DNA of 46,502 bases, taken from assembly GCA_028688895.1 (NCBI GenBank), contig JAQTXG010000012.1:1-46502 (forward strand), in the 5' to 3' direction. Source of the DNA: Candidatus Altimarinota bacterium (lineage in GTDB: Bacteria; Patescibacteriota; Gracilibacteria; BD1-5; UBA6164). Shown here piece by piece: positions 21,730 to 33,471 of the stretch. Position 1 is the stretch's first letter, and every line of letters begins with the position of its first letter. Under the pieces are notes generated by a model. The model made no database searches, was not told the origin of the DNA, and saw nothing but the letters and a program-made list of their open reading frames with translations. A program made the position numbers and the translations under genes.

Positions 21730-22697
21730 AGCAATTGTCTAGAATTGTAATCTGTAATATTATGAGTTTCTATTTCATGATTACCTAGCTTGAAAAATCT
21801 CAAAAATTTTATATGTTTAAATTTATCACTAGTAGGGAACTGTACTCACTTTGGTCCATCAGAGATACTTCAAACATTTGCATTAGATTCTACTATGTGT
21901 TCTAGTTTTTCTAGTGCTTCTACTAGTATATTAAATCCTAGTATATAATCGTCTTTAGATAAATCGTAGTCCAAGAATTTTCACTCAATCAGTTTTGGCT
22001 TTTCTTTTGATTTATACTCATATCATATAGGTAAATAATGTCTAGCTTTTTCCAAAAAATACTCAAATTTATTTATTTCTTGATCTGACAACTTATCTAT
22101 GTTTCTTAAATATTTATCATAAATATATTCATAAGAAATTACTACTTCTTCAGGATTATCAATTATTTTTCAACCAAAAAGTTCACAATCTATTCATTGT
22201 AATTTTTCTGATAATTCAGATTTTTCATTTTCAGTAAATCATATTTCAATTCAAGCTTTTTCCAGTTCAAAAGGTATAGCTATTAGAGCATATTCCATAA
22301 ACATCTTTTTTTCTAAAAGTGAATTTATAAAAATACTTTTTAGTTCGCTATCTATTTTATCCAAAGAAAAAGCATCAAACAACTCTATTTCTTGTAAAGC
22401 ACTATCTATCTGATTTACTTTTTCTAGCAAATTATTTTCCAATTTGGTTTTTGATTTCAATAACAATTTCCTTTTTTCACCTTCACTAGATTTTTTGTAC
22501 AACTCTAAATCAAGCATACCAGACTTCACAAACAAAGTAGTGTTTATATTAGTTTCTTTTTCATAAGAATAAGTCACTTCAGCTATCTTCCACAAGTCTT
22601 TATTTATCCAGTTTTCTTCATCATAAATAATCAGATTCAATTCCTTGATCAAATCTTGCAGTCTTTTTTCTGATAATCTATCGATGTTACTATTCAT
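21681..22697 (-). CDS. DUF1704-like (HExxxH) peptidase, N-terminal part
   Basis: 338 residues. The N-terminus is helical (NSNIDRLSEKRLQDLIKELN). Near the end, DYILGFNILVEALEKLEHIV, then FKHIKFLRFFKLGNHEIETH and STEKDEGV follow the order of the DUF1704 family (bacterial relatives of the MATCAP tubulin carboxypeptidases). HEIETH is the HExxxH zinc motif and DEG corresponds to the downstream E-E-G-L-A helix. The frame stops at TAG (21681-21683) right in that helix, whose remainder lies in the -1 frame. If not rescued by frameshifting, the enzyme lacks its C-terminal half. Family call rests on motif order only. Confidence 0.65.
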
Positions 22698-22871
22698 AGC
22701 TTGTATTTAATATTTTTCTATAATTATATTTTTAATATAACATATTTTGGCTATCTAGTCAAATATTTTTAAAATTTATTTTACGCTTTTGTCAATAAAA
22801 AATACATATTTTAATTTTTAATAATCATTATTTTTGTTACAATCAAAGTATTATTATTTTACAAAAATAAA

Positions 22872-23402
22872 ATGAAGATAACTACAAAACAAACTATCAA
22901 AAACTCATTTATATGAGCAATAGTTTTTTCTATTACTGTACTATGATTTGGACTAGCCTACTGAGCATGGACTACTATATCAACAGAAACAGACTGACAA
23001 CCACTATCAGCGGCAAAGTGGAACACATTGGTAAATAGGCTGAATTCTATAGATGAAAAACAACTCCCAACTGCTTGGGTAAACTTCAATGGTACAAGTT
23101 GTACTTGATGAGCATGAAATGAGTGTGTTTTGATAAGTTCATATAATATACTAAAAGTTACTAAAAGTACAACATGACAATTTATTGTTTACTTTTTGAA
23201 CAATATGGACAATAATTATTATTGAGTTATATGAACACCTTTATACAATAATACATATAATTGATGAGCATTAACAGTTGATGAAAGAATCTCAGCAAAA
23301 ACAGTATCAAGTTTTCCTATATGAATATATACAGCAAATTGATCTGCTTGGTCAGATTCAATTAGTACAAGTGTAACTGTCTTCTGATGAAAAACATACT
23401 AA
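22872..23402 (+). CDS. Tail-fibre-like surface protein, copy 1
   Basis: 176 residues. One N-terminal hydrophobic segment (IGAIVFSITVLGFGLAYGAW) is a signal anchor or signal peptide. Then come TDGQPLSAAKWNTLVNRLNS and AWVNFNGTSCTGG followed by SSYNILKVTKSTTGQFIVYF, the layout of distal phage tail or fibre-like proteins that CPR genomes often carry with a membrane leader. It ends VFGGKTY. No other phage genes are near. Its first half is almost identical at DNA level to the next gene; the second half differs. TGA-glycines throughout. Confidence 0.7.
22950..23060 (+). repeat. 111-bp direct repeat shared by the two tail-fibre-like genes
   Basis: The stretch from GGACTAGCCTACTGAGCATG to GATGAAAAA recurs at 23494-23604 with one visible difference (CACATTGG against CATATTGG). 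It encodes the region after the hydrophobic segment. Such identity next to diverged flanks suggests recent duplication or gene conversion. Confidence 0.8.
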
Positions 23403-23427
23403 AAAAATATTTATTAATAATTAAATT

Positions 23428-23943
23428 ATGCTAAAACATTTTAAAAATTGATTATTACATTGATTTTGAATACTATTAATAGTATGATTATGAGGACTAG
23501 CCTACTGAGCATGGACTACTATATCAACAGAAACAGACTGACAACCACTATCAGCGGCAAAGTGGAACATATTGGTAAATAGGCTGAATTCTATAGATGA
23601 AAAATCTTTACCAACAGCATGGGTAAACTTCAATGGTACAAGTTGTACATGAGGAGTTTGATGAAACGAATGTGTTATAAAGGATAGTTATAACATAAAC
23701 AAAGTTACAAGAATAACTACTTGAAAATACAATATATATTTTCAAAATATTATGGATAACACCAATTATTCAATTTCAAGTAGCAACATATGATCAACAG
23801 TAGCTTATTATGCTACATTTATTAGTAGTAATTGAGTAATAAATAACACTAATTATTTCTCAGTAGAGGCTAGAAATGTAACAACTAGTATTTATGATCA
23901 AGACAATATAAGCATACAAGTTTATTGATGAAAAACATACTAA
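23428..23943 (+). CDS. Tail-fibre-like surface protein, copy 2
   Basis: 171 residues, 25 bases after copy 1. The hydrophobic N-terminus differs in its first 20 residues, then GLAYGAWTTISTETDGQPLS through NSIDEK is the same as copy 1. The second half (ITTGKYNIYFQNIMDNTNYS) has diverged, but the C-terminus again reads VYGGKTY. The two are tandem duplicates with a conserved anchor part and a variable outer part. A terminator follows. Confidence 0.7.
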
Positions 23944-23979
23944 AAAAAGTTCAAAGCAAATTTGCTTTGAACTTTTTTT
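23941..23979. terminator. Bidirectional terminator
   Basis: AAAAAAAGTTCAAAGCAAA / TTTGCTTTGAACTTTTTTT after tail-fibre-like copy 2 and facing the convergent membrane protein gene. Confidence 0.88.
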
Positions 23980-24361
23980 ACATCATGAAATCTGCTATTA
24001 GTAAATAACTTATTATTATTCACAACACCAAGTAAATTCTATCATTTCTCTTCGGAAAATACCTCAATATATATATTATAAATCAAGAAATAATCAGAAA
24101 AAACAAATTTACTAATATCAAATAAGCTTGTTTTTTATCAACAGACAAGAAATTTGTTAAAAATTCTTGTTTTTTCTCAAAAATCAAATCAGGAAAGTAA
24201 TATACTAAATCAGTAGAAGACTCTAAAAAACCCAAATTTGCATCAAAAGTATCATCATATCATATGAGATTTACAACTCATACATTAAAATATCATTCAA
24301 ATTTCAATATTCAAACTAGAGTAAAAATCATTGCTATTAATATTGCAGCTATTATTTTCAT
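23978..24361 (-). CDS. Small membrane protein of unknown function
   Basis: 127 residues. Hydrophobic segments at about 2-17 (KIIAAILIAMIFTLVG), 80-98 (AYLILVNLFFLIISGFIIYI) and 110-125 (IYLVLGIIISYLLIADF), with an aromatic/acidic loop of about 60 residues between the first and second that should lie outside the membrane. No family recognised. Six TGA-glycines show long residence under code 25. The stop overlaps the T-run of the terminator. Confidence 0.7.
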
Positions 24362-24547
24362 ATTTATTTTTGTTATATTTTAATATTTAATTTTATTTTA
24401 TTAAAAAATAAAAAAAATACAATTAATTTTATAGGACTTTACTTTTTTCTATTTTTCTATAAAATTTTGCCGATTAATAAGGAAAATACAAAAGATTATG
24501 ATAATTTTTTGTATTACCAACTATACTTTTAAATAAATAAATTAAAT

Positions 24548-26431
24548 ATGGAACTAAAAAATATTAGAAATTTTTGTATTATAGCACATATAGACCATGG
24601 TAAATCTACTCTAGCAGATAGATTACTAGAGATAACTGGTACTATAGACAAAAGAGATATGAAACACGGTCAAATGCTTGATACTATGGAACTAGAACAA
24701 GAAAGAGGGATCACAATAAAACTACAACCAGTGAGGATGAACTGGAAATGATATCAGATGAATATCATAGATACTCCTGGTCATGTGGATTTCCAATACG
24801 AGGTTTCTAGAAGTCTAGCTTCAGTAGAATGAGCTTTACTTATAGTAGATGCTACTCAATGAATAGAAGCTCAAACTCTTTCAAATGTATATATGGCTAT
24901 AGAAAATGACTTGGATATCATACCAGTCATAAACAAGATAGACTTACCAGCAGCAGATTTTGACAAAGTAGCAGAAGAAATAATCAACTTGTTAGGTTGT
25001 GATAAATCTGAGATTATATGAGTGTCAGCAAAGACATGAGAAAATGTCGAAACTATACTAGATGCAGTTATAGAAAGAGTATCTTCACCAAAAGTATATA
25101 CAACAAAAGATCCAGAACACGATGAATTGAAAGCACTTGTTTTTGATTCTCAATATGATCCATATAGATGAGTAGTGAGTTATGTAAAAGTATTTCAGTG
25201 AGAGATAAAAAAGTGAGATTCTTGCCAATTTTTAAATACTCGTAAAAAAATAGAAGCTCTAGATGTAGGTTATTTTTCACCATGATATACAAGTGATAAA
25301 AAAATCTGAGTAGGTTCTATTGGTTATGTAGTAACTGGTTTAAAAACTATCAGAGATGCCAAAGTAGGTGATACTATGTGGAAACCAGAAAATATAGAAT
25401 GACCAAAAGCAAAACCAGAAGATGCGACTCCAATAGAATGATTTTGATTAGTTACACCATTTATATATGCTGGTATTTTTGCTATGGATACAAGTGAATA
25501 TCCATTACTAAAAGATGCTATGGAAAAACTAGTACTAAATGACTCTGCACTTTTTGTAGAACTGGAAGTATCTCCAGCACTTTGACATGGATATAGATGT
25601 GGTTTTCTAGGACTTTTACACTTAGATATAGTAAAAGAAAGACTATTTAGAGAATTTGATATGGATGTAATAATGACATCTCCACAAGTAACATATAGAG
25701 TCATATTATTATGAGATAAATTATCAGAATATTCTAGATATCATGCAGAATTAATAGAAAATGAAAGAGGCCAAAAATGTACTAGAGTACTAGTTTCAAA
25801 TCCAGAAGATTTGCCAAAGAGAGAAAAATATTTATATATAGAAGAACCAATAGCAAAAGTAGAAATCATTACACCAAATGAATACGTATGAAATCTGATG
25901 CAATTGTCACAAGAAAGGAGATGAATCTTCAAAAATCAACAATTTATAGATAGAGATAGAGTAATGCTTACTTATGAATTACCTATGAATGAATTGATAT
26001 GAGATTTTTATGATGAAATCAAATCACTTAGTTCTGGTTATGCATCACTTAACTATGAATTTATTCGTTACAACGAAGATGATTTAGTGAAATTGGAAGT
26101 ACTTATAGCAGATGAAAAAGTAGATGCTCTAGCATTTATATGTCATAGAACACAAGCCCGTTATCTAGGGTGAAAAATATGTGCAAATCTAAAAGAATCA
26201 ATACCAAAAGCACTTTTTACAATCAAAATACAAGCAGTAGTTTGAGGGGATGTAGTAGGTAGATCAGATATATCAGCTATGAGAAAAGATGTAACTGCCA
26301 AACTATATGGTAGAGATATCACGAGAAAGAGAAAACTACTAGAAAAACAAAAAAAAGGTAAAAAGAAAATGAAACAATTTGGTAAAGTAAGTCTACCTAG
26401 TGAAGCATTTGTAAATTTGTTGAAGAAATAA
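24548..26431 (+). CDS. lepA: Elongation factor 4 (LepA)
   Basis: 627 residues, close to the usual 600. GTPase motifs: HIDHGKSTL (G1), ERGITIK (switch I), DTPGHVDF (G3), NKIDLP (G4) and VSAKTG (G5). The C-terminal LepA-specific part is present ([40 protein letters not shown]). EF4 acts on stalled ribosomes by back-translocation. Glycine codons are mixed: DHGKST uses GGT, but SVEGALL and ATQGIEA use TGA, so this universal protein independently proves the recoding. ATG at 24548 without Shine-Dalgarno. Confidence 0.97.
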
Positions 26432-26451
26432 AATCTTTTGACTTTTAAACA

Positions 26452-26484
26452 AAATATTATTATATATATAATAATATTTTTTAT
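26452..26484 (+). terminator. A/T-only hairpin after lepA
   Basis: AAATATTATTATATA / TATAATAATATTT followed by a short T-run. The stem has no G or C, so it would be weak. Confidence 0.45.
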
Positions 26485-26501
26485 TTATTTAATTTAATTC
26501 C

Positions 26502-27659
26502 ATGTTTGAAAAATACCTCAAACTTATTTCCAAATACAATGTTTTTTTGATAAAACCTTTCAAAAAAAACAATATATTACAAAACCCAGTTATTTTTTGA
26601 TATTCAAAAATAACTGATTTAGAGTGATATAAATACATTTTTTTATGAAAACTTTATAGAAAAAAAATCGAACTAGAAAAAATATTAAAAAAAATCAAAA
26701 AAAACAAGAAAAAGTTATCAATTCTGCATTACAGAGTGTTAAAAAGAGAGATTAAATTCATATACGACAAGATTGATTTTTTAAAAAATGTATATGATTT
26801 TGAAGCCAATAAATTGGATAAAGATTACAAGATAAATTTCCCAGAATTGGATTTTGATTATTACAATAAAAAATTTTTTTGAGTGACAAAAAAAGATATA
26901 TGTTGAGATTATTATAAATGTGATATAAAAATAAAACAAAATTTAAAATCTAATTTAACTATTACTAAAAATGAGTTAGAAGAGTTATTAAATTATACAA
27001 AATCTAAAGTTAATTGATTTTGATATAGATTTTGAACTTATTCTTTTATGTCACATAGTGCTTGATTCTTAAATATAACTTCGAAAAGTAATTATACTTT
27101 AAAAGAAGTAATCACATTATTCTTTCATGAAATGACCCATTTTTTTAGGAGATATAATAATATAGAAAATTACGGAACTAGTTATTGATTTTCAGATTAC
27201 ATGAAATTAGAAGAATGATTTGCCTTATACAATGAATATTTATATTGAAAAAAATTGATAAAGTGACTTAAATATAATCCATATTATGAAGCATGTTTTT
27301 CCATTTTATTAAATAATTCTATAAATGAAAGTGAAAAAATAGAAAAAATTTATTTAATACTTTCAGACAAGTGATATGATAAGGGGAAAGCACTATCTTA
27401 TTATTATCGTTTTTATCGTTATTCATCTTTTTGATCAAATCAATTTTTTTTAAAAGACTTGGTTTATACAAAATGATATAATGTTGTAAAAAAGTTTATA
27501 AAACTTGATAGTTCATATTATGATAAATTTTTTAGCTGAAAAATATGAATGAATTTTATAGAATTAAACTTATATTCAACAAAAAATAATTTTGATACCA
27601 ATTCTTATTTTGAATGAATATTAGATGAGATAAGTATTAAATTTAACTTAAAAATGTAA
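26502..27659 (+). CDS. DUF1704-like zinc peptidase
   Basis: 385 residues. The zinc site HEMTH lies in VITLFFHEMTHFFRRYNN near 225, and the downstream helix KLEEGFALYNEYLYG near 255 gives the third ligand region. This is the layout of the DUF1704 family (QEGLA motif proteins, relatives of the MATCAP tubulin carboxypeptidases). Those remove C-terminal residues in eukaryotes; the bacterial substrate is unknown. The N-terminal 110 residues are very basic and helical. No signal peptide. Its 3' end has a decayed copy at 29440-29637, so it was once duplicated. The first DUF1704-like gene of the window is 4 kb upstream. Confidence 0.68.
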
Positions 27660-27750
27660 CTATATAAAATTTCTTAGTTAACTAATTAATTTCTTTTTTA
27701 GTATTTTGCAGAAGTATTAAATTTATATCTTTTATAAGTAAAAAAATATT

Positions 27751-29412
27751 ATGAAAATAACTATTGTATCAAGTCAAATCGATTTTTTTACAGATCAATT
27801 AATTAAATATTTTAATTTTTATACTTTAGAAGTATATTTAGTAAATTTTTCATTTATATCAGAGGTTAAAGAGTATAATAATTGGGGTAATATCATTATT
27901 TGGAAAAGCTCAAGTATAGATATGAAAAATCAAAGTAATATATTATATAAATATCTAAAATATTTAAATAAAACAGTAATTAATCTAAGTTTATACGATA
28001 AATTAACAAAATCAGAATTATCATTTCAACAAGATAAAGTAAATGATTATTATTGAAAAACAGATAATAATTTATTATTATTTAATAATAAATTAGAATA
28101 CAATAAATTAAAAATTAACAAAAATATAAAATCTTATAAAGTTATATGTTTATGAGGTATTGTTTTTTATCTAATAGAAAAAATATCAAATGATTTATGA
28201 GTAGTAGTATATCAGATTTTAAATGATAAAATTTTACAAAAAAAACTTTCAGAATTATCACTTGAAATATCATCAATATTCAATTTAAATTTATCTGAAA
28301 TAGATTATTTATATGATATAAAAATAAATAAATTTATTTTTTGAAGTATAAAATCTATTATTTCTTATGAATTATTAAGTGATATAATTACTGATATATT
28401 TTATATTAAAATTATAGATAATTATATAGAGTTATCCAAAAGAAATAAAAATAATACTATAGAATTGGTTTATAATTATTATAATAGTAATTATATGTAT
28501 TTATGATTAAAAAAATTTCATTATTCATCAAGAATATTTTTATGGTTTAATGATAAAACACAATTTGATTATATACTTTCTTTAAAAACAAATTTTATAG
28601 GTAAAAATAAAAATGAAACGGAAAATATAATTAAAAATATATTATTAGAAAAAAATAATAATAATATTAATTTTAATAAAAATGAATACAAATTACGCAA
28701 TTCTTTAAAAGAAAAATATCCAATGATTAGTAAATATAACTCTGTATTATTTAAATTTATATTTACAAAAGTTATATATAAAAAAAATATAAGTAATATA
28801 TTATTGAAGAATTTAAATATTTATGATTTATTAAAATATAGAGATAATCTTTATGAATCACCACAAGATTTAGCTATTCTTTCTACTATATGAATAAACT
28901 TTATATATAGTTTGAATTATTTTCTTAGTGTAATAAAGCAAACAGATTTAATAATTTTTGATCCAAAAATACTTTTAGAATTAGGTCTAACTTCATATAA
29001 AAACAAAGAAGTAAAAAATAAATACAATTTACAAATATATTATTATACACACTGCGTCATAAATGAATCACTTTTTTACTCAAGAAAAATAGTTAAAAAT
29101 AAAAAAGTATATTTAGATATGATTAAAGAATGTGAGTTGATTATTTCTAATAATTATTTTGATATAAATCTAGATAATAAATTAGAATTTTTAGTATGCA
29201 CAAAAATTATATGATATAATTCAATATTATCAAAAATTATTTATGCTGAATGTAATAAATCTTTATCTAGTAGTGGAAATTATTTAGTTGACACTATTAA
29301 TAGTAATCATTTCAAAAAAAACAAAAATAGTTTTGCTGATTCAGAACATAGAAATGTATTATTTCTAATGTACTTTTTAGATTTAGGAAATAGATATATG
29401 TTGAAGTGATAA
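27751..29412 (+). CDS. Large hypothetical protein, possibly with degenerate ATP-grasp N-terminal half
   Basis: 553 residues, extremely Asn/Lys/Ile/Tyr-rich and AT-driven. Residues about 130-235 (YKVICLGGIVFYLIEKISND, then LSEISSIFNLNLSEIDYLYD-like spacing and an acidic turn) remind me of the end of RimK-type ATP-grasp domains, but the key acidic residues are not clear. The C-terminal 160 residues (IYYYTHCVINESLFYSR, NYFDINLDNKLEFLVCTKII, FADSEHRNVLFLMYFLDL) look like a compact helical domain I cannot name. It sits between the DUF1704-like gene and the decayed copy of that gene's 3' end, suggesting that it belongs to the same duplicated unit. Confidence 0.6.
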
Positions 29413-29439
29413 ATCATGCAATATAAATATATATATGGT

Positions 29440-29637
29440 CAGTAAAAGTGATTTAACTATATCAATAAAGAATTGAAAAAGTTATTAAAATTTAGTTATT
29501 ATGATATAATATTTTCATGAAAGATTTGATTAATATTTTTGAGAAATAATATATACTATACAAAAAACAACTTTGATACCTAGACTTATTTTGATTAAAT
29601 ATATAATGAGATTAAAAATAAATTCAATATAGTTTAA
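29440..29637 (+). pseudogene. Decayed copy of the 3' end of the DUF1704-like gene
   Basis: In frame it reads KGFNYINKELKKLLKFSYYD, then FSGKIG and YYTKNNFDT, then TAG, TYFD, TAA, YNEIKNKFNI. This lines up with KGYNVVKKFIKLDSSYYD, FSGKYG, YSTKNNFDTNSYFEGILDEI and SIKFNL at the end of the gene at 26502-27659. Two internal stops (TAG, TAA) and missing upstream sequence show that it is not functional. Confidence 0.8.
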
Positions 29638-29642
29638 TTTGA

Positions 29643-30257
29643 TTAGAAAAAGCAAAAATCCCCATTTTTTTGGGGATTTTTATTTTCTCAATCCAATTTC
29701 ACAGAAGTAATTTGTACTTCTAGAAATTGAATATTTCCAAGGCAATCAAGCCTTTTTTGCAGATTTTTAATACTACATTCAGAGTAAACCATACTCATGA
29801 AGTAATAATAATTAATTAGATAAAAATCAGTGCTAATTTTTTCTTCCTTACTATTAGCATCAGAAATTAATCCTGAATATGTAGTTCTGGCTGAATTTTT
29901 GAGTTCATCTCTAAAATCGGTCAGGTTATTAATAACACATTCGGCGTCGGTGTATAATTCCTGTTCATTACATTTTATGATTGAATTATAAATCCCATCA
30001 TAAAAAAATGATATAGTAGCAAAAACATCAGACTCTTTTTTATGCTTCATATTTTTTGAAGCAACGTAATTGTCATTTACACTACTTATAATTTCCTCCA
30101 TTAGTTCAGGAGTTAATCTTAACTCATATGATTCAGTAGTTTCATTTTCCAATGTATCAGCATTTGAAACTGGAACACTAAAATCATTTTTTCCCATACT
30201 TGCTTGTGCAAATACAGGAATTAAAGCAAAAAATACAATAAATATTATTTTTTTCAT
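29643..30257 (-). CDS. Secreted protein, probably acquired from a standard-code genome
   Basis: The signal peptide MKKIIFIVFFALIPVFAQAS is cleaved near residue 19 (AQA-S). The mature part is helical, with cysteines in IIKCNE, DAECVIN, YSECSIK and LDCLGN. No family recognised. Unlike its neighbours it has an AAGGA site seven bases before the ATG and only GGN glycines (four, no TGA). Its frame reaches TGA right before a terminator. In code 25 it runs 14 more codons through the hairpin to TAA at 29643-29645. The native protein was probably 189 residues; here 204 are predicted. Coordinates follow code 25. Confidence 0.75.
29650..29684. terminator. Terminator hairpin
   Basis: AAAAATCCCCATTT / TTTTGGGGATTTTT. 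On the minus strand it follows directly after the TGA at 29688-29690 that the secreted-protein gene would have used as its stop in the standard code. Confidence 0.85.
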
Positions 30258-30430
30258 TTCATTTTCCTTGTGTTTTTGTTTTGTTGATGGATAATAATAT
30301 AAAAAAATGAATTGTCAAGTATAAAGTATAATAAAATTTAAATAATTTTTTAGTCAAGTTAAAATATAAAATTTATTTTATATTCTTTATATTTTTTATA
30401 TAATAATTTAGTTAATTTTAAATAAATATT

Positions 30431-32818
30431 ATGCATAAACAAAAAACAAGTAAATCTCAATTATTCCAATTTATATGAATTCTTAATATAAATCAATGTA
30501 GAAATACTAAAGCATTTACACTAGTGGAACTAATAGTAGTAATTACTATATTAGCAATTTTATGAACTATTGCATTTATATCACTTCAATGATACAGTAC
30601 AAATGCGAGAGATAGTACGAGAATCAGTGATATAAGTAGTATAAAAACATCATTAGAATTATTTCAACTAGATGCAGGGAAATATCCACAACCAACAAAC
30701 TGAGTAGAAATAACCTATAGTTGAGCAGTGGTATGGAATCAAGGTACCTTTTGAGAAACAGTTTATGCAAATGTAGATAGACTAGATAAAATACCTACAG
30801 ATCCTAGCACAGATAAGCAATACACGTATTCAGTAACAGCAAATAGATTTGAATACCAACTATGATGAATAGTAGAATGAGACACTATAGCAATGAAAAA
30901 TGAAAAATGAATAATGAATAATATAGTCTCACAAACTAATGCCTGAACAACAGAAGCAACAGCATATATCACTTGAAACTACAATTGACAAATGACCAAG
31001 AGTAGTAGTTGAGAGACATGTAATATACTAGCAATACCATCAATAATTACAAACGATACAAGTATAACAGAGTTAGAACAAATATCATCAAGTGGAGCAT
31101 TTGTATATAGATGATACAAAAATCTACCATGATCATTTAAGTGAAGTAAATTTAAACAAAACGGATGATTTGATTTTGAACCAAACAATTTAGTAGCATA
31201 TACAGATACTTGAAGTTGTAGTAATTTATCAAAAAGTACAGAAATATGAACAACAGCAAGAGTAACATTAATAAAATGATTACAAGAAGCATACTCATGA
31301 ACAACACTTAAAAATGAATGAGAAATAAAAAATATATTGGCTTTAGATATAGATATAAATAGTCCAAGTACACAAGTAATATCATATGCAAGTACATTTG
31401 TAAACAATGTTATGTGAGCGAAATTATCAGCGGTCAGTACTACTACAAACAATAATACAAATCTAACAGCATGATGATACTTTGCAACTATAAATGATTC
31501 TAGTTACTGATCAGTATCGTTATTAATGAATATGAATGATACATCTCTAAAAGATCTGAGATGAAACACCGTTACATTATATTGAAATACTACTAGAAGT
31601 AGCACAGAAAGTAAATTTGGATGATATAGTGCATATTTTGATTGAGCATGAGATTCGTTAACTGTTTGATCATCAGTATCTATAAATGGTACATGAGATT
31701 TTACAGTAGAGTATTGGATGAATCCAACTGCTTTTTGAAGTAGTTATCGTTGTCAACTAGCTAATGATACATCAGGTTGATTTGCTACTTGTGTAAATAG
31801 TAACTGAACAATAACATTTGGTAGATCACTGGTAGCAACTGATTGAACTTCTACTAATTCTGTAAATTTTTGACAATGGAATCATATAGCTATTTCTAGA
31901 AGCTCAGGTGTATTAAAAATATTTATAAACTGAGTGGAATGACTTTCAGTTTCAAATAGTACAAACTATGTAGCTTGAAATATTCGTATATGAACTGACT
32001 GAGGATGATCAGCTTTTCCCTTCCAATGATATATAGATGATATACGTTTCACTAAATGAGTAGCTAGATATACTGCCAATTTCACTCCACCTACTCAAGA
32101 GTTTACAAGAGAAAATTATCGTATAGCATGAGTGAGCGCTAATGCTACTACTACTGCAGCAAATAGTTGTAAATATTATAATCTAAATTCAACTACATTA
32201 AATGATTGAACAGCTAGATGAAGTGGTACATGTGGTAATGGTTCACAAGCATGTTTATCGAATGGTACATATTTCATAGATCCAGATTGAGCATGATGAA
32301 ATGATGCATTTGAAGTATATTGTGATATGAATACTGATTGAGGTTGATGGTCTTTGTTTACTAATGTATCATGAACTAGTTATGCTGAAGATAATCTAAA
32401 TGGTACATTAACAGCTAGTTATATATATCCATTTTCTCAAACAGACAGTCTGAAAAATAATAGTACAGAGATCAGATATAGTTGTAAGAGATTAACAAAT
32501 ATAATAGATATAAAAACTACCAATAGTATTTCGATGAACAGACCTACATATATATGAAATTGATGTAGTGAAGCTTATAATTGGAGTCCAGGAATAACTT
32601 TTACAAATCTACCAAATAATAATTACAATTATACATTATGATCAAGTGTTTGATCATGTTGTTGTAGAGAAAATCATAAATTAAATGTTTATCCTATATG
32701 AATTGCTTATCAACACTGGTTTATTAAGGATACATATTATACTCCTTGAACAACTGGTCTTAGTCCATGGTGTGCATGAGCTTGATGAGCTGAATACATG
32801 AGAATATTTTATAAATAA
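30431..32818 (+). CDS. Prepilin-type adhesin with LamG and fibrinogen-like domains
   Basis: 795 residues. The prepilin motif is KAFTLVELIVVITILAILG, with Ala instead of Gly before the cut. The leader is longer than in the sister genes because about 20 residues are inserted after MHKQKT. Residues to about 340 match the other prepilin-type genes (YITGNYNGQM, YRGYKNLPGSFKGSKFK, LKNEGEIKN). About 355-560: a LamG-like domain (FGGYSAYFDGAGDSLTVGSS, GYIDDIRFTKGVARYTANFT). About 610-795: FIDPDGAGGNDAFEVYCDMN then TDGGGW, the start of fibrinogen/collagen-type C-terminal domains, with cysteine pairs. Both modules bind ligands or sugars in other proteins, so an adhesin role is likely. TGA-glycines throughout. 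Confidence 0.88.
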
Positions 32819-32819
32819 C

Positions 32820-32850
32820 AAAAAATCCTGATTTAAATCAGGATTTTTTA
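32820..32850. terminator. Bidirectional terminator
   Basis: AAAAAATCCTGATTT / AAATCAGGATTTTTT between convergent genes. Confidence 0.88.
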
Positions 32851-33333
32851 CATCTTCACATTTATCTCCACATCTATATCTTCTCCTCCATGAGGATTTT
32901 TGATTCTGAAATGATTTACTCCGGGATATATATATTTTACACCTTTTTCTTCTTTTTCTAGTTCAGCTTCTTTTAAATGAGCTTCTACTTTTTCAAGTGC
33001 TACTTTTGGTGTAGTGTCTGCTTTGATTAGATAATCATCAGCTCACATTTCTATAGCTTTGTTTATTTTTTCTTTGTCTACTATATTTGTAAATATGATT
33101 ATTTTACAAGTAGATGAAGTTTGAGATTTGATTACTTCAAGAGTTTCAAAACCATTCATTGACGGCATCATCAAATCTAGCAAAATCACATCAGGATTAA
33201 AAGAAGCTACTTTTGAAACACCATCCAACCCCTCATATGCTGATTCTACTTCATATCATTCTTTCTCAAATTTCAAGGCATACATTTCGTTCAAGACTTT
33301 ATCGTCTTCTATGATTAATAATTTTTTAGTCAT
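32848..33333 (-). CDS. Response regulator, receiver domain with short tail
   Basis: 161 residues. The CheY-like receiver (about 4-120) has the acidic pair in LLIIEDDKVL, the phosphorylated Asp in DVILLDLMMPSMNG near 54, the switch Thr in IIIFTNI and Lys in DYLIKADT. After it come about 35 residues (KYIYPGVNHFRIKNPHGGED) with no DNA-binding domain, so output is by protein contact. It lies 294 bases downstream of the histidine kinase on the same strand, the space being filled by repeats. Probably its partner. Confidence 0.92.
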
Positions 33334-33471
33334 AATATTTATTTTAATATTAATATATTATTATTTTAGCACACTTATTTTTTATATGCAAATTTTACTT
33401 ATATTTTTATTATTCCAATTCAAACTTTTTTCCCTTTGCAACAGTGCCATTAAGTTAAGGAATTAATTAAA

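Noticed and set aside
22872-23943. Prophage suggested by tail-fibre-like proteins
   Set aside because: No capsid, terminase, portal or lysis genes are present, and the proteins have membrane leaders, so they look like cellular surface proteins.
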